Below, piece by piece: positions 10,806 through 21,787 of a stretch of DNA of 64,000 bases. The notes beneath the pieces were generated by a model. The model did no database searches. It was not told the DNA's origin and worked only from the letters and a program-made list of their open reading frames with translations. Position numbers and translations under genes: made by a program. The DNA is from Mixophyes australis (Eukaryota; Chordata; Amphibia; Anura; Limnodynastidae). Where the stretch lies: positions 340,850,875-340,914,874 of the forward strand of contig JAVHZZ010000003.1 in the NCBI GenBank assembly GCA_036250195.1. The letters run 5' to 3'. Within the stretch, counting starts at the first letter, position 1. Every line of letters begins with the position of its first letter.

Positions 10806-11340
10806 TTTTGAATCAAACCAGTAGACTTGTATATATTTATGGGGCTAAGAGGGCTGAAATAATCATTCCCCCAGGGGAAGCTTTACCTTGGGGTAAAGGG
10901 GACTGCTCGAGTATTGCAGCAGAGGTGTTTCCCAATCCCAATGTATCTAAATATGGAATGTATATATTTATATGCTCTATTAGTGACATTTAAGAAATAT
11001 GTAAAACAGACTGTTCAGATAGGCCAATAGTTGACCTTCCTACACAGTGTGTATAACTGACATTGACAGATTTGGTTGCCAAAAACATCTGCCTTGACAA
11101 GATAATGCAATTAAAAGTCCACATTCTGAGAAACTAAGAGGACAGAATTTAGCACTGGCAAAGAATACATGTGTAAATGGAGATATGATAGCTGATAATT
11201 TATGCTATCTGATGGAGTTAGAGAACCGTATAGACTGGTTAATTACTTTTGGAATTGAATGGGAGAAAGCAAATGCACTGATGGCAGATTTACAAAATCC
11301 TTCATTAAGCCGACAGTGGGCACAATACCTCAACTAGTAG
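10806..11340 (+). pseudogene. Retroelement-like coding relic, unidentified
   Basis: A frame from 10808 to 10993 encodes NQTSRLVYIYG... with IIPPGEALPWGKGDC. A separate frame, about 11160-11336, encodes 56 residues including LITFGIEWEKANALMADLQ and ends in a stop. Both blocks recur as diverged copies downstream (11,449-11,583 and 13,084-13,165). They may be envelope or other retroelement coding debris belonging with the relic at 9.1 kb. I cannot name the protein. Confidence 0.25.
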
Positions 11341-11448
11341 ACATCATTAGTAGACCTTTAATAGATAATGAAAGGGCACAATGTTACATGGTGCAAGTCA
11401 AGATAGCATTGTCCTTGGAGTGAGTTAGATATGTGACGTAATGCAGCT

Positions 11449-11583
11449 CTTTTGAATCAAACAAGGGAACGTGTATATATTTATGGGGAGGGAGAGCTAA
11501 AGAATCATTCACCCGGGGGGAAGATTCGTCCAATCTCGGGGTAAAGGGCACTCCCAGAGACTTGCAGCAGAGGTGATCCCCAA
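11449..11583 (+). repeat. Diverged direct repeat of 10,811-10,940
   Basis: The order 'ttgaatcaaac', 'gtatatatttatggggag', 'atcattcacccgggggga', 'ggggtaaaggg', 'ttgcagcagaggtg' matches the upstream copy about 640 bp away. The homologous open frame is broken here. Confidence 0.7.
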
Positions 11584-11639
11584 GAAGGGGTGTAGTCACT
11601 CTGATGACAGATTTTGCACTGGCCAATTGTATGTCATGA

Positions 11640-12860
11640 GCCGCCAAGCTAGCTGTGACGGCTTGGTGTGTCCAGATTGTAGCCACATCCCAACTGTTGT
11701 CCTGGCAGCCGGGACGTAACTTCCGGTCCTTCATGTCCTGGCCATTGCATCTCACACTGCGCTACGTTGCGGCTCATCATTATCATCATCAGCTGGGGCA
11801 CGTGGCTGTAATTAAATTATTGCTGCCTACTGAGTGGACATGGGGGCGTGCTCTTGGCCCCATTTCTGATTGGTCCCTATCAGTTTAAAAGGCAGGGAAG
11901 GCTTAGTCTCCCTGCTGGTTATAATGCTTTTGCCCTTCAATAGCTAACCTGCTCACTGTGCTGTGAAACCTCTGAATATCTCTGATTGATTCCTGTTGTG
12001 ACCCCTGGCTTGTTTTCTGGATCCTGCTTGATTGCTGATTGCCACTAACCTTTTGGCTCATTCTTCTGGACTATCCTTGCTTCCAGCCGCGACCTATTGG
12101 CCTGTTTGTGATGCTCCCTGCTCGCTGTTGACCCACGACCTCTTGCCTGACCCTGGTTATCTGTACTAAGTTGCCTGACTCCTTGCTTCCTATCTCCATG
12201 CTATCAGTTCCTGCTCATAAGCTTTTACTACACTGAGTTAAGTCCTGGGGGCATCCGAGTCCCTAAAGCTGGGTACACACTACACAGTTTTCATCCAATA
12301 ATCGGCTAAATCAGCCGACATACGACCTCTCGTTCAAAAGTCGGGTCAGTGTGTGCAGTGACACGATGGTCAAAAGTCTGCTCAAATGGACGATTGTCAC
12401 CTCATTTGGTTGGTCGTACCGTTTAATATTTTCGTTCCAATCTCGTTTCCGCTGTGTAGTGTGTATAAACTGCCGACCGATCCACAACAGTGAGTACGAA
12501 ATTGCAGTCATTGCTCACGACAACATGGCTGTAAAAAGTCGCTAAAGGGACGTCCGCTCTTCCCTTTATCGTCCTAAACAAGGCTAGTGCGTATGCAGTC
12601 CATGGACCGAGCGATCGGAACATCGATCGCATGTAAAATCGCTCGGCATAAAAAGTTGGTCGAAATTTCTGTAGTGTGTACCCAGCTTTAGAGTGCGTCC
12701 AACTCTATGGGAAAGACAGCTGCTATAGGTGAAGACCGCTCAGCTAGTTCTAAAAGCTTATGACAGTGACTAGGGTCGTAACATCATTACGGATTCTATC
12801 CTGGGACCAGTGGTGTAAAGGCAATTTGACCTTCCGCTGTTTGGCTTTGCTACTAGTTGT
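11640..12860 (+). mobile_element. Ty3/Gypsy-like LTR remnant, split by a MITE
   Basis: A G+C-richer block with promoter-like elements: 'ctgattggtccctat' (CCAAT box on the other strand) then 'agtttaaaaggcaggg' (TATA-like) near 11,865-11,900. It continues with a C/T-rich stretch of repeated 'ctgac', 'cctggtt' and 'cttgcttcc' words like the Gypsy-type LTR at 50.9 kb. It is interrupted at 12,264-12,690 by a MITE and resumes 'gagtgcgtccaactctatgg'. LTR ends and a primer-binding site could not be fixed. Confidence 0.4.
12264..12690. mobile_element. 427-bp MITE with 21-bp terminal inverted repeats
   Basis: The left end TAAAGCTGGGTACACACTAC(A) and the right end are exact inverses over 21 bp. The interior has CGAT/ATCG-rich words and no coding capacity. 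A TA target duplication is possible if the first and last TA belong to the host. A more diverged relative lies at 61,188-61,540. Confidence 0.8.
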
Positions 12861-12964
12861 CAGCTGACTGGCATTGCTCTCTCCACCACAATTTTTGTTT
12901 AAATAAAAACTGTGACCTTTTACCAAATATACATTGGTGTCCGTGTGGTAATTTATTTATTTAA

Positions 12965-13030
12965 TTACAGTAATAGTAGTCTGCATACAGTAATAGTAGT
13001 CTGAATATAATTACAGTAATAGTAAGTCTG
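12965..13030 (+). repeat. Short tandem repeat 'acagtaatagtagtctg(n)'
   Basis: Three imperfect copies of 'cagtaatagta(g)tctg' occur within about 65 bp. Confidence 0.8.
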
Positions 13031-13083
13031 AGCATGCAAAGGAGGTTTAGGTGCAATGAAAGGGAGATATCAACACTATGAAG

Positions 13084-13165
13084 TTTAATTATTTTTTTAA
13101 TTGAATCAGAGAAAGCAAATGCAACAATGGCATAGTTACAAAATCTTTAATTAAGACAGCTCACT
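13084..13165 (+). repeat. Diverged copy of 11,241-11,310
   Basis: 'tttaattgaatcagagaaag', 'caaatgcaacaatggca' and 'ttacaaaatctttaattaag' match the block in the upstream coding relic. The frame is not maintained. Confidence 0.6.
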
Positions 13166-14924
13166 GCAGACTTTGGTCAAAATTGGTGACAATTGGGATA
13201 GTTGAGAAGGAATCATTAGAAAATAGACTGGAAAGAATATTAATGCTATAATTAGTAATATAACAGCTCAAAATGACATTATTTTACCTATTTATCACAA
13301 TTTTTAATTAAATCCAGATACAAAACCAAAACCTTTCGCAATTTTTTGGCAAAAAATGTCACAAAACCAAACACAAACACGTTTTAGAACCAAAATCACA
13401 TCCAAAACCAAGACCCGGGGGTCAGCGCACATCTCTTGTATATATAAATGCTTTTTATACATTGTACTTAAAACAACATAACACACACATTAGCACATAC
13501 TATTCAATGCATTCACTCACACACGACACATGGCAATGATAAAAAGTTTAAACTAGGAGTCAAAGGTAGTGTCTGAAGTTATATTAAATAACAGATTTTT
13601 ATGTCTTTGATGAAAGGCCCACTTTAATCATTTCATTTACTTTAATATAGGCTAAGTACTGCATTGAAATCCAGTCAGCTAATGAATACAATATGCTTTT
13701 TAGAACATCTAACATTACCAGTTCCATGTATTTGAAAAGATGATCTTTCCAGGGAAAACCTTACAAAATAAAAATATATTTAAATCTGAATGTAAAAAAA
13801 TAAATAAAAATAAACCCTCTGTAAAAATATGATGATAGTACTTGGGGGTACTATGGGTTCCATTCTCCATACAGATTTTTACAATTGTATTTATTTTTAT
13901 TAGGTTTTCAACCAATTGGGAGCCTGCTCTGCCTGGCCAATAAGAGATCAAAGTGATGTTACAAGTCTCCGAATTAGTCAAGCAATTGTCAAGTACTTGG
14001 AGGCTAGTTCTGCAACGATTTTTTAGATACATGACACATTCTGATGTGAGCACATACGTGTAAGGAGAAGCTGCTGTAATGTCAGATTCAGGCAGGGCCT
14101 AGAGCAACACGGACACATTGTTCAAAGAGCATAAGCAAACCGAGGGGGTTTATTCTAGTGCCTGGAAACCCCCCTCCAAGCCTGGGGCACTGTATAATTG
14201 AGGTGGCTGGACACTGCCCCCGTTTCACACGGCTCTGCTCGAAAAGAGAGAGCTGCATCCACCTAACAGTAGTGCATGCAGCATTGCCCATGTATATTAT
14301 GGGGATAGGGAGAGTTGGAGAGCAGCCAAGCAATCTCTAAAAGTATAGCCACGCCCCCATGCATGCTGGTCACGGCCACTGGCGGCGTGGTGTGGGAACC
14401 CCCTCTGCAAATCCTGCGTTTGCCCCTGAAGAGCTTCACAGGTGATGGACAGCTGTGAGGACAGGATGATCCAAACTAATTGAGAGACCCCATTGGGTCT
14501 TAAAGTCTGCAAAACTTAGCATTTAAGCTGTGGCTCTGATTTTCAGGACAGGAGTAGGGGAGAGAGAACTGGAGAGGGTGGGACATGAGCGATGCCAGAG
14601 AGTAAGGGAAGAAAACATTAATCTACAATGGGTATAGAGAGATGGGGGGGAATGGCAGTAACAATTATCACTTCCCCTCTAGCGGATAAGGGAGTCCTCA
14701 CAATTGGAATCAAACAGGGCCCCACATTTTGCACAGGCTGGCCCTGGTTAGGGTATGGGGTGAGTTCACATTGAAGTGACAATGTATAGATGTATAGAAA
14801 TATTTTCAGAAAAATAAAGTTCCAATTTCTTTGCTGAGCCCTCCTTAGTATTGGTAATCACAAAAGTTACATTTTGGACATATGTTTGTTATGTAAAGAA
14901 TTGTATAAAAAAGACAGATACTGT
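13166..14924. other. Unassigned intergenic DNA
   Basis: No gene is supported. The 112-codon minus frame at 14,053-13,715 has no recognisable motif. The stretch 14,090-14,480 is G+C-richer and may be decayed repeat, without clear termini. Confidence 0.45.
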
Positions 14925-15610
14925 TTAGTGCTGATAATGGGTGCATGCATGCAATGGATGATGGAAAGTATTGTCACAGTCTTCTGTCATCGCTGGAGGC
15001 TGGTAACATCCTGAGTGATAAATGTAATTATTCTGGCAATGTTTCAAGGGATGAGGTGGCCAGACTTTGCAAGGGACTATGTGTGTGTGGAATAAAGCTG
15101 AGGACAGAGTTGAGGATGAGACAAGGCAACGGGCATAAGACACTGGTGAGAGTGTGATGAGTAGATGGGGGTAGTGACACTGAAAGGAGGAAAGATGATG
15201 AGCTCAGTTTTGGACATGTTGAGCTTTAAGTAGCGTTGGGACAGCCAATTGGAGATGGCAGAGATGCATTTGGACACATTGATTTAAAAAGAAGTAGAGA
15301 GGTCAGGATAGGGGAGGTATATTTGGGTGTCGTCTGCTTAGAGAAGGTAATGGAGAATAACGTAGCATATTTATGGAACAAGGTATATAATGAGGAAAGC
15401 ACAGGGCCAGGAACAGAGCCTTGAGGCCCCCAACAGATAGTGGAAGTAGAGGGGAAGATACACACAGGGACTGCTCAGAAAGGTAGAGAGTGAACCAGAC
15501 AAGCACAATACCACAAAGGGCAAGGGAGAGAAGTGTGTGCAGGAAGAGGGTGGTTGATTGTATCGAAAGCAGCATAGAGGTCAAAGAGGATGAGTAGGCT
15601 CCCTTGTTAC
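14925..15610 (-). pseudogene. CR1/L2-type LINE reverse transcriptase, frameshifted
   Basis: Minus-strand pieces in shifting frames match the palm of a non-LTR reverse transcriptase in order: a degraded 'FDTINH' block with LSLALCGIVLVWFTLYLSEQ (about 15,565-15,490); PQGSVPGPVLSSLYTL (about 15,426-15,380), the conserved PQGS-GP block; the catalytic box read as ADDTQIYLP in another frame (about 15,335-15,310); and ISNWLSQRYLKLNMSKTE (about 15,260-15,205), equal to the family 'W(M)..N.L.LN..KTE' block. At least two frameshifts separate these motifs, so the copy is dead. In life this enzyme copies element RNA at the target nick. Confidence 0.8.
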
Positions 15611-15714
15611 ATAATGCTAGGACAGGTTAATAACAGGAGTGATACAAGTGAGGCTGAGAAGAAAATCGGGAGGAGGAAAGTTACTCACAAAGTTCTGCTC
15701 ATACATATATAAAT

Positions 15715-16017
15715 CATACTTGCCAACTTTTTTCAGATGGCTTCCGGGAGCTGCGGGAGGGAGGTGGGCGTGTAGGGGGCGGGGCTCCGGCAATCGCGTC
15801 ATTTTAGCCCCGCCCCTGTGACGTAATGACGCAAATCGCGTCATTTTACAGCAGGGGGCGGGGCCAAATGGCGCGATTCCCGGTGAATCGCGGCGTTTGA
15901 ACAAAATTCTGCAGGAAGTGGGCAGATCAGGGAGATTTCCACACTCTCCCGGGAGTCCGGGAGACTCTCGCGAAATGCGGGAGTCTCCCGGATATTGCGG
16001 GAGAGTTGGCAAGTATG
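15715..16017. mobile_element. MITE family C (hAT-like), 303 bp, with perfect 8-bp TSD
   Basis: Ends are CATACTTGCCAACT and its exact inverse AGTTGGCAAGTATG. Perfect 8-bp flanks ATATAAAT lie at 15,707-15,714 and 16,018-16,025. The subterminal region has direct and inverted 'gggagtctcccgga' words. The centre carries repeats of 'aatcgcgtcattttagcccc'. It is non-coding; the 162-codon frame across it is spurious. Confidence 0.9.
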
Positions 16018-17141
16018 ATATAAATAAGAACATACACAAATCCATAAACGAATAGATAATTGTACCCATTTTCCTGTTTACTTCAGGTATAAGTCTACTC
16101 TTCAACAGTGCACTTTATAAGTCATCAAAAGCACTTTTATCCCAAGAAGTTTTTCTTTGCCCTCTCTTTCTCCCTAGCTCCTTTTTGTAAGCCTAGCTGT
16201 TTTATCAAGCCTCACTCTCTTTCATCTCCTAACTCACTTTCCTCCCCTAGCTTTCTTCTGCCCTTAGATTTAATTTTACCATAATTATATCCCTTCTTAC
16301 CCCAGAGCTCTCTTCCCCTCATTTATTTCTATTCAAACAATTCAAACCAATTATAGTGCGCTCAATTGCCTGCATAATCAACTGAAATAAATTGAATTAA
16401 AGATGACACTAAAATGGCTTTAAATAAATATACTCTATAACCTATGCAAACAATCTATATTGCTAACAATTTTAATAAGAAAACAGAGATAAAAAAGATA
16501 ACATAAAAGATAGCATCAAACAAATAAAATTCATAAAATTAGAGATTCTTCTCAATAAAAATTGAATGTAAACTAATCCATATAAAGTCATTGAACGTAG
16601 GCTAATGTCCAAATAACAGATGTCTATACATAAATCGATGGCGTGTTAGATGGAAGAATAGACATACAATTGAAAAAAACAGTTCACCAATGTTGCCACA
16701 ATGAATATATCTGTCCCAGTATAGTACTACCCTGTTGTGGATAGAATGTGCTGCTCGTTAGTTGGAAACCAACGTGGAGGTCAAGAGCTCTGATACTTCA
16801 TATCCATGCGTGTTGATCCGAGTGATTAATCACAGCTTGAGGAGAGTGTCGTAACTGGTGGCTAGTGGTGGAGTTCTTGAAGAATATTTGCCATATCGAG
16901 TACCTGGGACTTGTTAGATGCAGAGATGGAGAACTCGCCTGGCGTGCGTTCCACAGTGGAACGCAAATCCGGACTTCCTGTTTGACGTCACGGAGATGGG
17001 CTCCATGACTAAGCTGCTTTATGCAACAAAGAGGATATTACATGGACTTTATCACGGAGATTGTTTGTAAGTCCTCCCTACATATAAGGCTGAAGGAACA
17101 GTTTAGTATCCATTTAGCACACTTCTTGGTTAGCTGTGATT
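16018..17141. other. Unassigned DNA, part of a larger interspersed repeat
   Basis: No gene is seen. The 16,730-17,140 block ('gttccacagtggaacgcaaa', 'gacgtcacggagatgg') and the 17,470-17,830 block ('gaatgcgcattttgtatg', 'attgcgctctttcatttatt') look like one dispersed repeat into which the SINE at 17,142 inserted. Confidence 0.35.
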
Positions 17142-17462
17142 GGGCAGCACGGTGGCTCAGTGGTTAGCACTTCTGCCTTACAGCACTGGGGTCATGAGTT
17201 CAATTCTCGACCATGGCCTTATCTGTGTGGAGTTTGTATGTTCTCCCCGTATTTGCGTGGGTTTCCTCTGGGTGGTCTGGTTTCCTCCCACACTCCAAAA
17301 ACATACTAGTAGGTTAATTGGCTGCTAACAAATTGACCCTTTGTGTGTGTGTGTGTGTTAGGGAATTTAGACTGTAAGCTCCAATGGGGCAGGGACTGAT
17401 GTGAGTTCTCTGTACAGCGCTGCGGAATTAGTGGCGCTATATAAATAAATGGTGATGATGAT
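17142..17462 (+). mobile_element. tRNA-derived SINE with LINE-type (GAT)n tail, copy 1
   Basis: The 5' head 'gcagcacggtggctcagtgg' contains an A-box match TGGCTCAGTGG at 17,153-17,163. A B-box match GAGTTCAATTC follows at 17,196-17,206; these form an internal RNA polymerase III promoter. The conserved body 'tgtggagtttgtatgttctc' and 'gtttcctcccacactccaaa' follows. The 3' end 'gcgctatataaataaatggt' plus GATGATGAT is the tail recognised by CR1/L2-type reverse transcriptases. Two more copies (21.8 and 32.75 kb) and a fragment (61.06 kb) are present. Confidence 0.85.
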
Positions 17463-18187
17463 CGGTTCCTAGGACTCTGAGGGCTGCCTGCTCCCATTTG
17501 ACCCAGAGCTATGTATTTCCAACACTAGTACATTTTATCCCAGCCAAGGAAAGGACTATTTGTATCAGCTTATATATCTGTGAAGAATATATTATTCCCC
17601 TATTTCCTGGATGTTGCTTAAAGAGATATACAATTAATGTGTAATGTGGAATAATACACCGGGACTATCAAACTACCAGAATATATATATATTGGCAAGT
17701 TTTTTGATCTCCTTGATGTTTTATAATGGAATGCGCATTTTGTATGTTTTAATGGATTAAATATTGTTATATTTTTCAAAGCATTGCGCTCTTTCATTTA
17801 TTGGTTGTCTTTTTATTAGTGCTAATAGGTTCAGGATTTTAAAACTGTATAATATGATAGCTAAGAAGCCTGCTACTGTTATACCCATGGATCTGATGCT
17901 CTCTAGTAGAAGAGATCTGATTTAGGTTGCCCCTGGTTTTCCATCCACTTATGGGTATTTGGTTACCTGTAACCTAATGAAACACCCAGAACTTTCATCC
18001 TTTATCTTTATAAATGTGTCCTCCAAACAAAGGGCAAGAAACTTAAAGGTTCCTGGCATAGATTACACTGCGTCCTGCAGTTTAGCCTCGCACTGTCGTG
18101 AATGGAGGAACTCAGCTATGTAGAACATTTCAGACTATAGAATTTTCGCCACTGCTTCACAGAGAGTTAACACATATAATATAGAGT

Positions 18188-18188
18188 A

Positions 18189-18247
<59 letters not shown>
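18188..18247. repeat. (TATC)n microsatellite
   Basis: About 15 uninterrupted copies of the tetranucleotide. Confidence 0.97.
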
Positions 18248-18409
18248 TAATAGAATTCCAGTGGGATGGGGGTGGTCCGCACATTTTCAAATATATTAAA
18301 GGTGCTACACTACTGTGACTGACAGTACACACTTTAAGCAGTAAGACCATACTTATACATAATTAGATAGAGAGATATGTTAAACTCTGCAGTAATATAA
18401 GTTTATATT

Positions 18410-18777
18410 ATGTATTCCTCTGGTTCCATATCATTACTTGCATTATTGGACTCTGCTGCCACTGAACACTTTATCATTCAAGACTTGGTTTCCAGATTAG
18501 CACTTCCTTTGATTCCTATCAAACCTCCGACTTTTTTAACTGCTGTTGATGATCATAGGATTCCAGGAGCTACGACTGAATTCCGAGCGACTCCTCTGAT
18601 TCTACAAGTGGGGCTTTACACTTGGAGACCATTTCATTCATTGTTATTCCACAGGCCTCTTCTCTTGACAGTCATTTTGGGGATACCCTGGCTTTAGCTC
18701 CATTTGCTTACTCTGGCTTGGCGATCTCCTCTAGTCCTAGCCTGGGGCTCTGAATGTTGGGACACCTGTCTTAAGTG
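18410..18777 (+). pseudogene. Ty3/Gypsy aspartic protease relic
   Basis: The frame encodes ALLDSAATEHFI, matching the retropepsin active site (D-S/T-G/A) with Ala at the third position. It then has LVSRLALPLIPIKPP, LTAVDDHRIPGATT and VILGIPWL, the C-terminal hydrophobic 'ILG.(P/D)WL' element, at about 18,675-18,697. An in-frame TAG follows; the same frame continues with LAWRSPLVLAWGSECWDTCL, equal to the segment that links protease to reverse transcriptase in vertebrate Gypsy elements. No RT follows, so this is an isolated pol fragment. In the intact element the protease releases Gag and Pol proteins. Confidence 0.75.
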
Positions 18778-19645
18778 AGGTTATCCTCTATAATTCCTCA
18801 TTATAATACCCCTGCATTTCATGTCAGGGGTATTATATTCAGAATCAGCACCAAATTTAAGAGCCCAAACTAAGACAAATAACTAGTAACTCCCAAACAT
18901 TTCAATGAATTCACCCATACAGTTTGCAATCAGTAAAAGGAAGGAATTACTTGTCCAAATTCATATGGAACCCTGAGAACATTTCAAATGTATTGATCAA
19001 ATGAAGAGCAAGCCTTAGTGATGGGCCCACATCTACAATATACAATTTTTTTTTGGCATACAGGGACATCTGTCTTCTGCCATCATGACCTTAGCCCTTC
19101 AAACTGCAGGGATTAGTGGTTCAGAATAGCCAAAAGTTGATTAGTGAGGGTAAATAGACCTAAAAAGAGAGAGCAATCTTGTCACATACCCATTGGCAAT
19201 GAAAAGAAGAGGAGATATTTATAGTCATGGTTCACAAACTGATATACTACTTCCTGGCTAGTCTTCATCTAGGGGAAAAAAAAAACGGAACTTGGCTTCA
19301 AACCTCCAGAAGATACCCACCACCATACAAATAGTTCCATTCTATTCAATCAAAAGCTTAATTGTAATTCAGGGTCACAAAGAATCTAAAGCCAATATTA
19401 TCATGAAGGGAAATTTCCTCCTCCTCGGGGAATTCCATGATGTCTAGTAATAGGACCAACAGGTGAGGAGGTGAATTGTGAAGCAAATTAAAGTGGATAC
19501 ACTGGATTAATAGACAATGGATGGAAGGTAATATGTTTTTCTGACCAACCATGTCAGTATCAGCATATCAGCATCCTTCTTCCATCCTAGTCCCTCTGTG
19601 TGTGATATATTATATATATCAGTTTCTGTGTAAAGGAGAGTCTTA
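18778..19645. other. Unassigned DNA
   Basis: No gene, domain or repeat terminus recognised. Confidence 0.45.
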
Positions 19646-20011
19646 GGAGTATATTTACTAAACTGCGGGTTTGAAAAAGTGGTGATGTTGCCTATAGCAA
19701 CCAATCAGATTCTAGGGGGTAAATGTATCAATGACCGGATTCTTCAACTCCGGCGAGATCGGTGTCTTCAGCGCTTAAATTTAAAGCGGCGCTGCCTTGT
19801 AAAGGGAAACTTCTCTTTACAAGGCAGCGCCGCTTTAAATTTAAGCGCTGAAGACGCCGATCTCGCCGGAGTTGAAGAATCCGGTCATTGATACATTTAC
19901 CCCTAGATGTCATTTTGTAGAATGTACGAAATAAATGACAGCTAGAATCTGATTGGTTGCTATAGGCAACATCTACACTTTTTCAAACCTGCAGTTTAGT
20001 AAATATACCCC
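19646..20011. mobile_element. MITE family A, interrupted by a nested MITE
   Basis: The outer element begins 'ggagtatatttactaaactg' and ends 'cagtttagtaaatatacccc'. Its centre is broken at 'gattctag' by the 188-bp element at 19,716-19,903, after which it resumes 'atgtcattttgtagaatgta'. Confidence 0.9.
19716..19903. mobile_element. Near-perfect palindromic MITE (family D), 188 bp, nested
   Basis: The left arm runs GGGGTAAATGTATCAATGAC through 'cgccggagttgaagaatccg' (read inverted) to 'ttgtaaagg', and the right arm is its inverse. The arms of about 90 bp differ at only a couple of positions, including a T/C giving a G-U pair in RNA. A short centre 'aaacttctc' separates them. The flanking 3-bp TAG at 19,713-19,715 and 19,904-19,906 is the likely target duplication (CTAG is possible with one base ambiguity). 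Both strands show the same apparent peptide because of the palindrome; it is not a gene. Confidence 0.9.
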
Positions 20012-20268
20012 GTAGTATTTGACATTTCAACAAAGAATACTGGGATTTATCAGGATAAATTTCCACATTTTTTGACAGTGACTCAGTCTCACTAAGGACT
20101 GCCGTAACTCATATAAAACGGTCCTTCAGGATGTTCGTAAAAGATTATGCAGAGGTTTGCTGAGTGCTGATTTTTCTGCCAATAGTGTGGAACTGCTCTT
20201 CCATCACTGGACACATTTGTCCAAGTCCATTATCCAGTAGGCAGACACCTTTCACCCTGAGGCACAGA

Positions 20269-20523
20269 CAGGGGCGGACCCAGACATTTGCCCTACCCGG
20301 GGCGATTTTAGGGGGGGCGATTAAGGCCCCGGCCCCTTTCTGTGTTCTAAGGCTGCCGGCGGCTGCACAGTATGTGCAGGTCCGTTCAGCAGTGAAAGTG
20401 TGTTGTCCCGCTGCTCTGATTGTGTTTAAAACACAATCAGAGCAGCCGGGCAGCATACTGTCACTGCTGAACGGACCTGCACAGTGTGCAGCTGTCGGCA
20501 GCAAGCCCCTGGATCCGCCACTG
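20269..20523. mobile_element. hAT-type MITE, 255 bp, with perfect 8-bp TSD
   Basis: The ends CAGGGGCGGACCCAG and CTGGATCCGCCACTG are imperfect inverses. The flanks GGCACAGA at 20,261-20,268 and 20,524-20,531 are an exact 8-bp duplication. Inside is a long hairpin, 'gcagcagtgaaagtg' to 'ctctgattgtgttt' then its inverse. The CAG(T/G)GGCGGA...CCACTG termini are those of a widespread vertebrate hAT MITE group. A diverged relative is at about 56,405-56,575. Confidence 0.9.
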
Positions 20524-20539
20524 GGCACAGAGATCTGGA

Positions 20540-21784
20540 GAGTTAGCTTCAGTTGTGTATGATCTAAAATGCTTAAGGCCAAATGCTGAATTGTCGAAAC
20601 TGGACATAGCTGAGTGACAAGTGAACATCCTATCATCCAGATTCTTTCATCTCCACAGACCTTGCAGGTCATAAGCAGAGGCCCAACCTACTGTACTTAT
20701 TGTCCCTGTGGGGTGGATAGTTCTGTTGACATTAGAGAATGGTACCATATTGAAGTCTCTAGTACAGCACCATATATTTAAGAAGACAGATATAGTCCCA
20801 ACATGATATACTCAACATTTGTGCAGGAATTATCTTGTACTGTATCTGCATTGCTCGATCCAGCCTTAAGTCTTGACTTTCTAGTTTAAACATTGCATGT
20901 TCCATGAGAGACACCCAGTTATCAACATTATAACGTATATAGAACTAAAATTTCTCTATAGATTTGCCTAAATGTAAACTGCAGATGACTATAAGTTGGA
21001 CCAAAGGCAGGTGTTATAGCCCAAAATACTAGAACTCTTTATGTTAAAATATTTAGCATCTTGTATATTCAGATATATACACATTCACCAAACAATTATA
21101 GTTATCTGGCATCCATATTTGTTGGTAATGGGGTTGTTAGGTTAGCAGCAGAAATTACGAGGTGTGTGACTTAAAAGGACAGTCTTTATTTTAGAACACG
21201 ATTGATCAGCAACAAACAGTATATGCAGAGTATCAGATGCAGGATATCAGATGCAGACTATCAGGTTCAGAATCATATGAAGATTTATCAGGTTCAGAAT
21301 CATATGCCAATAGCTCTGCTATCAACAGGCAGAAATGCAGGATACAGACCCAATATCAAAGCAGGAGATTAATCCAAATCAGCAGATGTGGTACAGTGGA
21401 ATGTCACAGTGTACTGATCAGCAGTATATAACCAGAGAATCCAAAATATACTGAGACAGACCCAGAGTCCCTCAGAACATCCAGCCACAATAGCACTAGA
21501 AGCAGCACAAATGTCAATGCAAATTCTTATAGCTCTAATTGGATGGAGTGGAGCTGTGCAACTGATGATCAGGATGCAGGCCTAAATGGATGTGGAGAAG
21601 ATGAACACCGCCGGATGTCCACCAGATGTACCACCGGATGTCAGGAAACAGAACGGGTTACATTAAAGGTACAGCTTTCTTGGAATACTACCATCTCAGC
21701 CAGGAAAGGAGCACTGAGTGCTTGATAGCCACGTAGGTAACAGGAACACAAATGGTCAGAAAGAGCTAGAAATCAGAACCAGAA
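20540..21784. other. Unassigned DNA with short purine-rich tandem words
   Basis: 21,225-21,330 repeats 'cagatgcag(g/a)atatcaga' and 'tcaggttcagaatcatatg' twice each. No gene is supported. Confidence 0.45.
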
Positions 21785-21787
21785 TCA

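Noticed and set aside
15617..16105. 162-codon minus frame
   Set aside because: It lies almost wholly over MITE family C, and the peptide reflects CpG-rich inverted repeats.
17142..17220. A tRNA gene at the A/B-box match
   Set aside because: The boxes are the SINE promoter; no cloverleaf with acceptor and anticodon arms can be drawn, and the sequence continues into the SINE body.
19679..19913. Near-identical 60-70 residue peptides on both strands
   Set aside because: A palindromic MITE produces the same frame on each strand; it is not a conserved gene.
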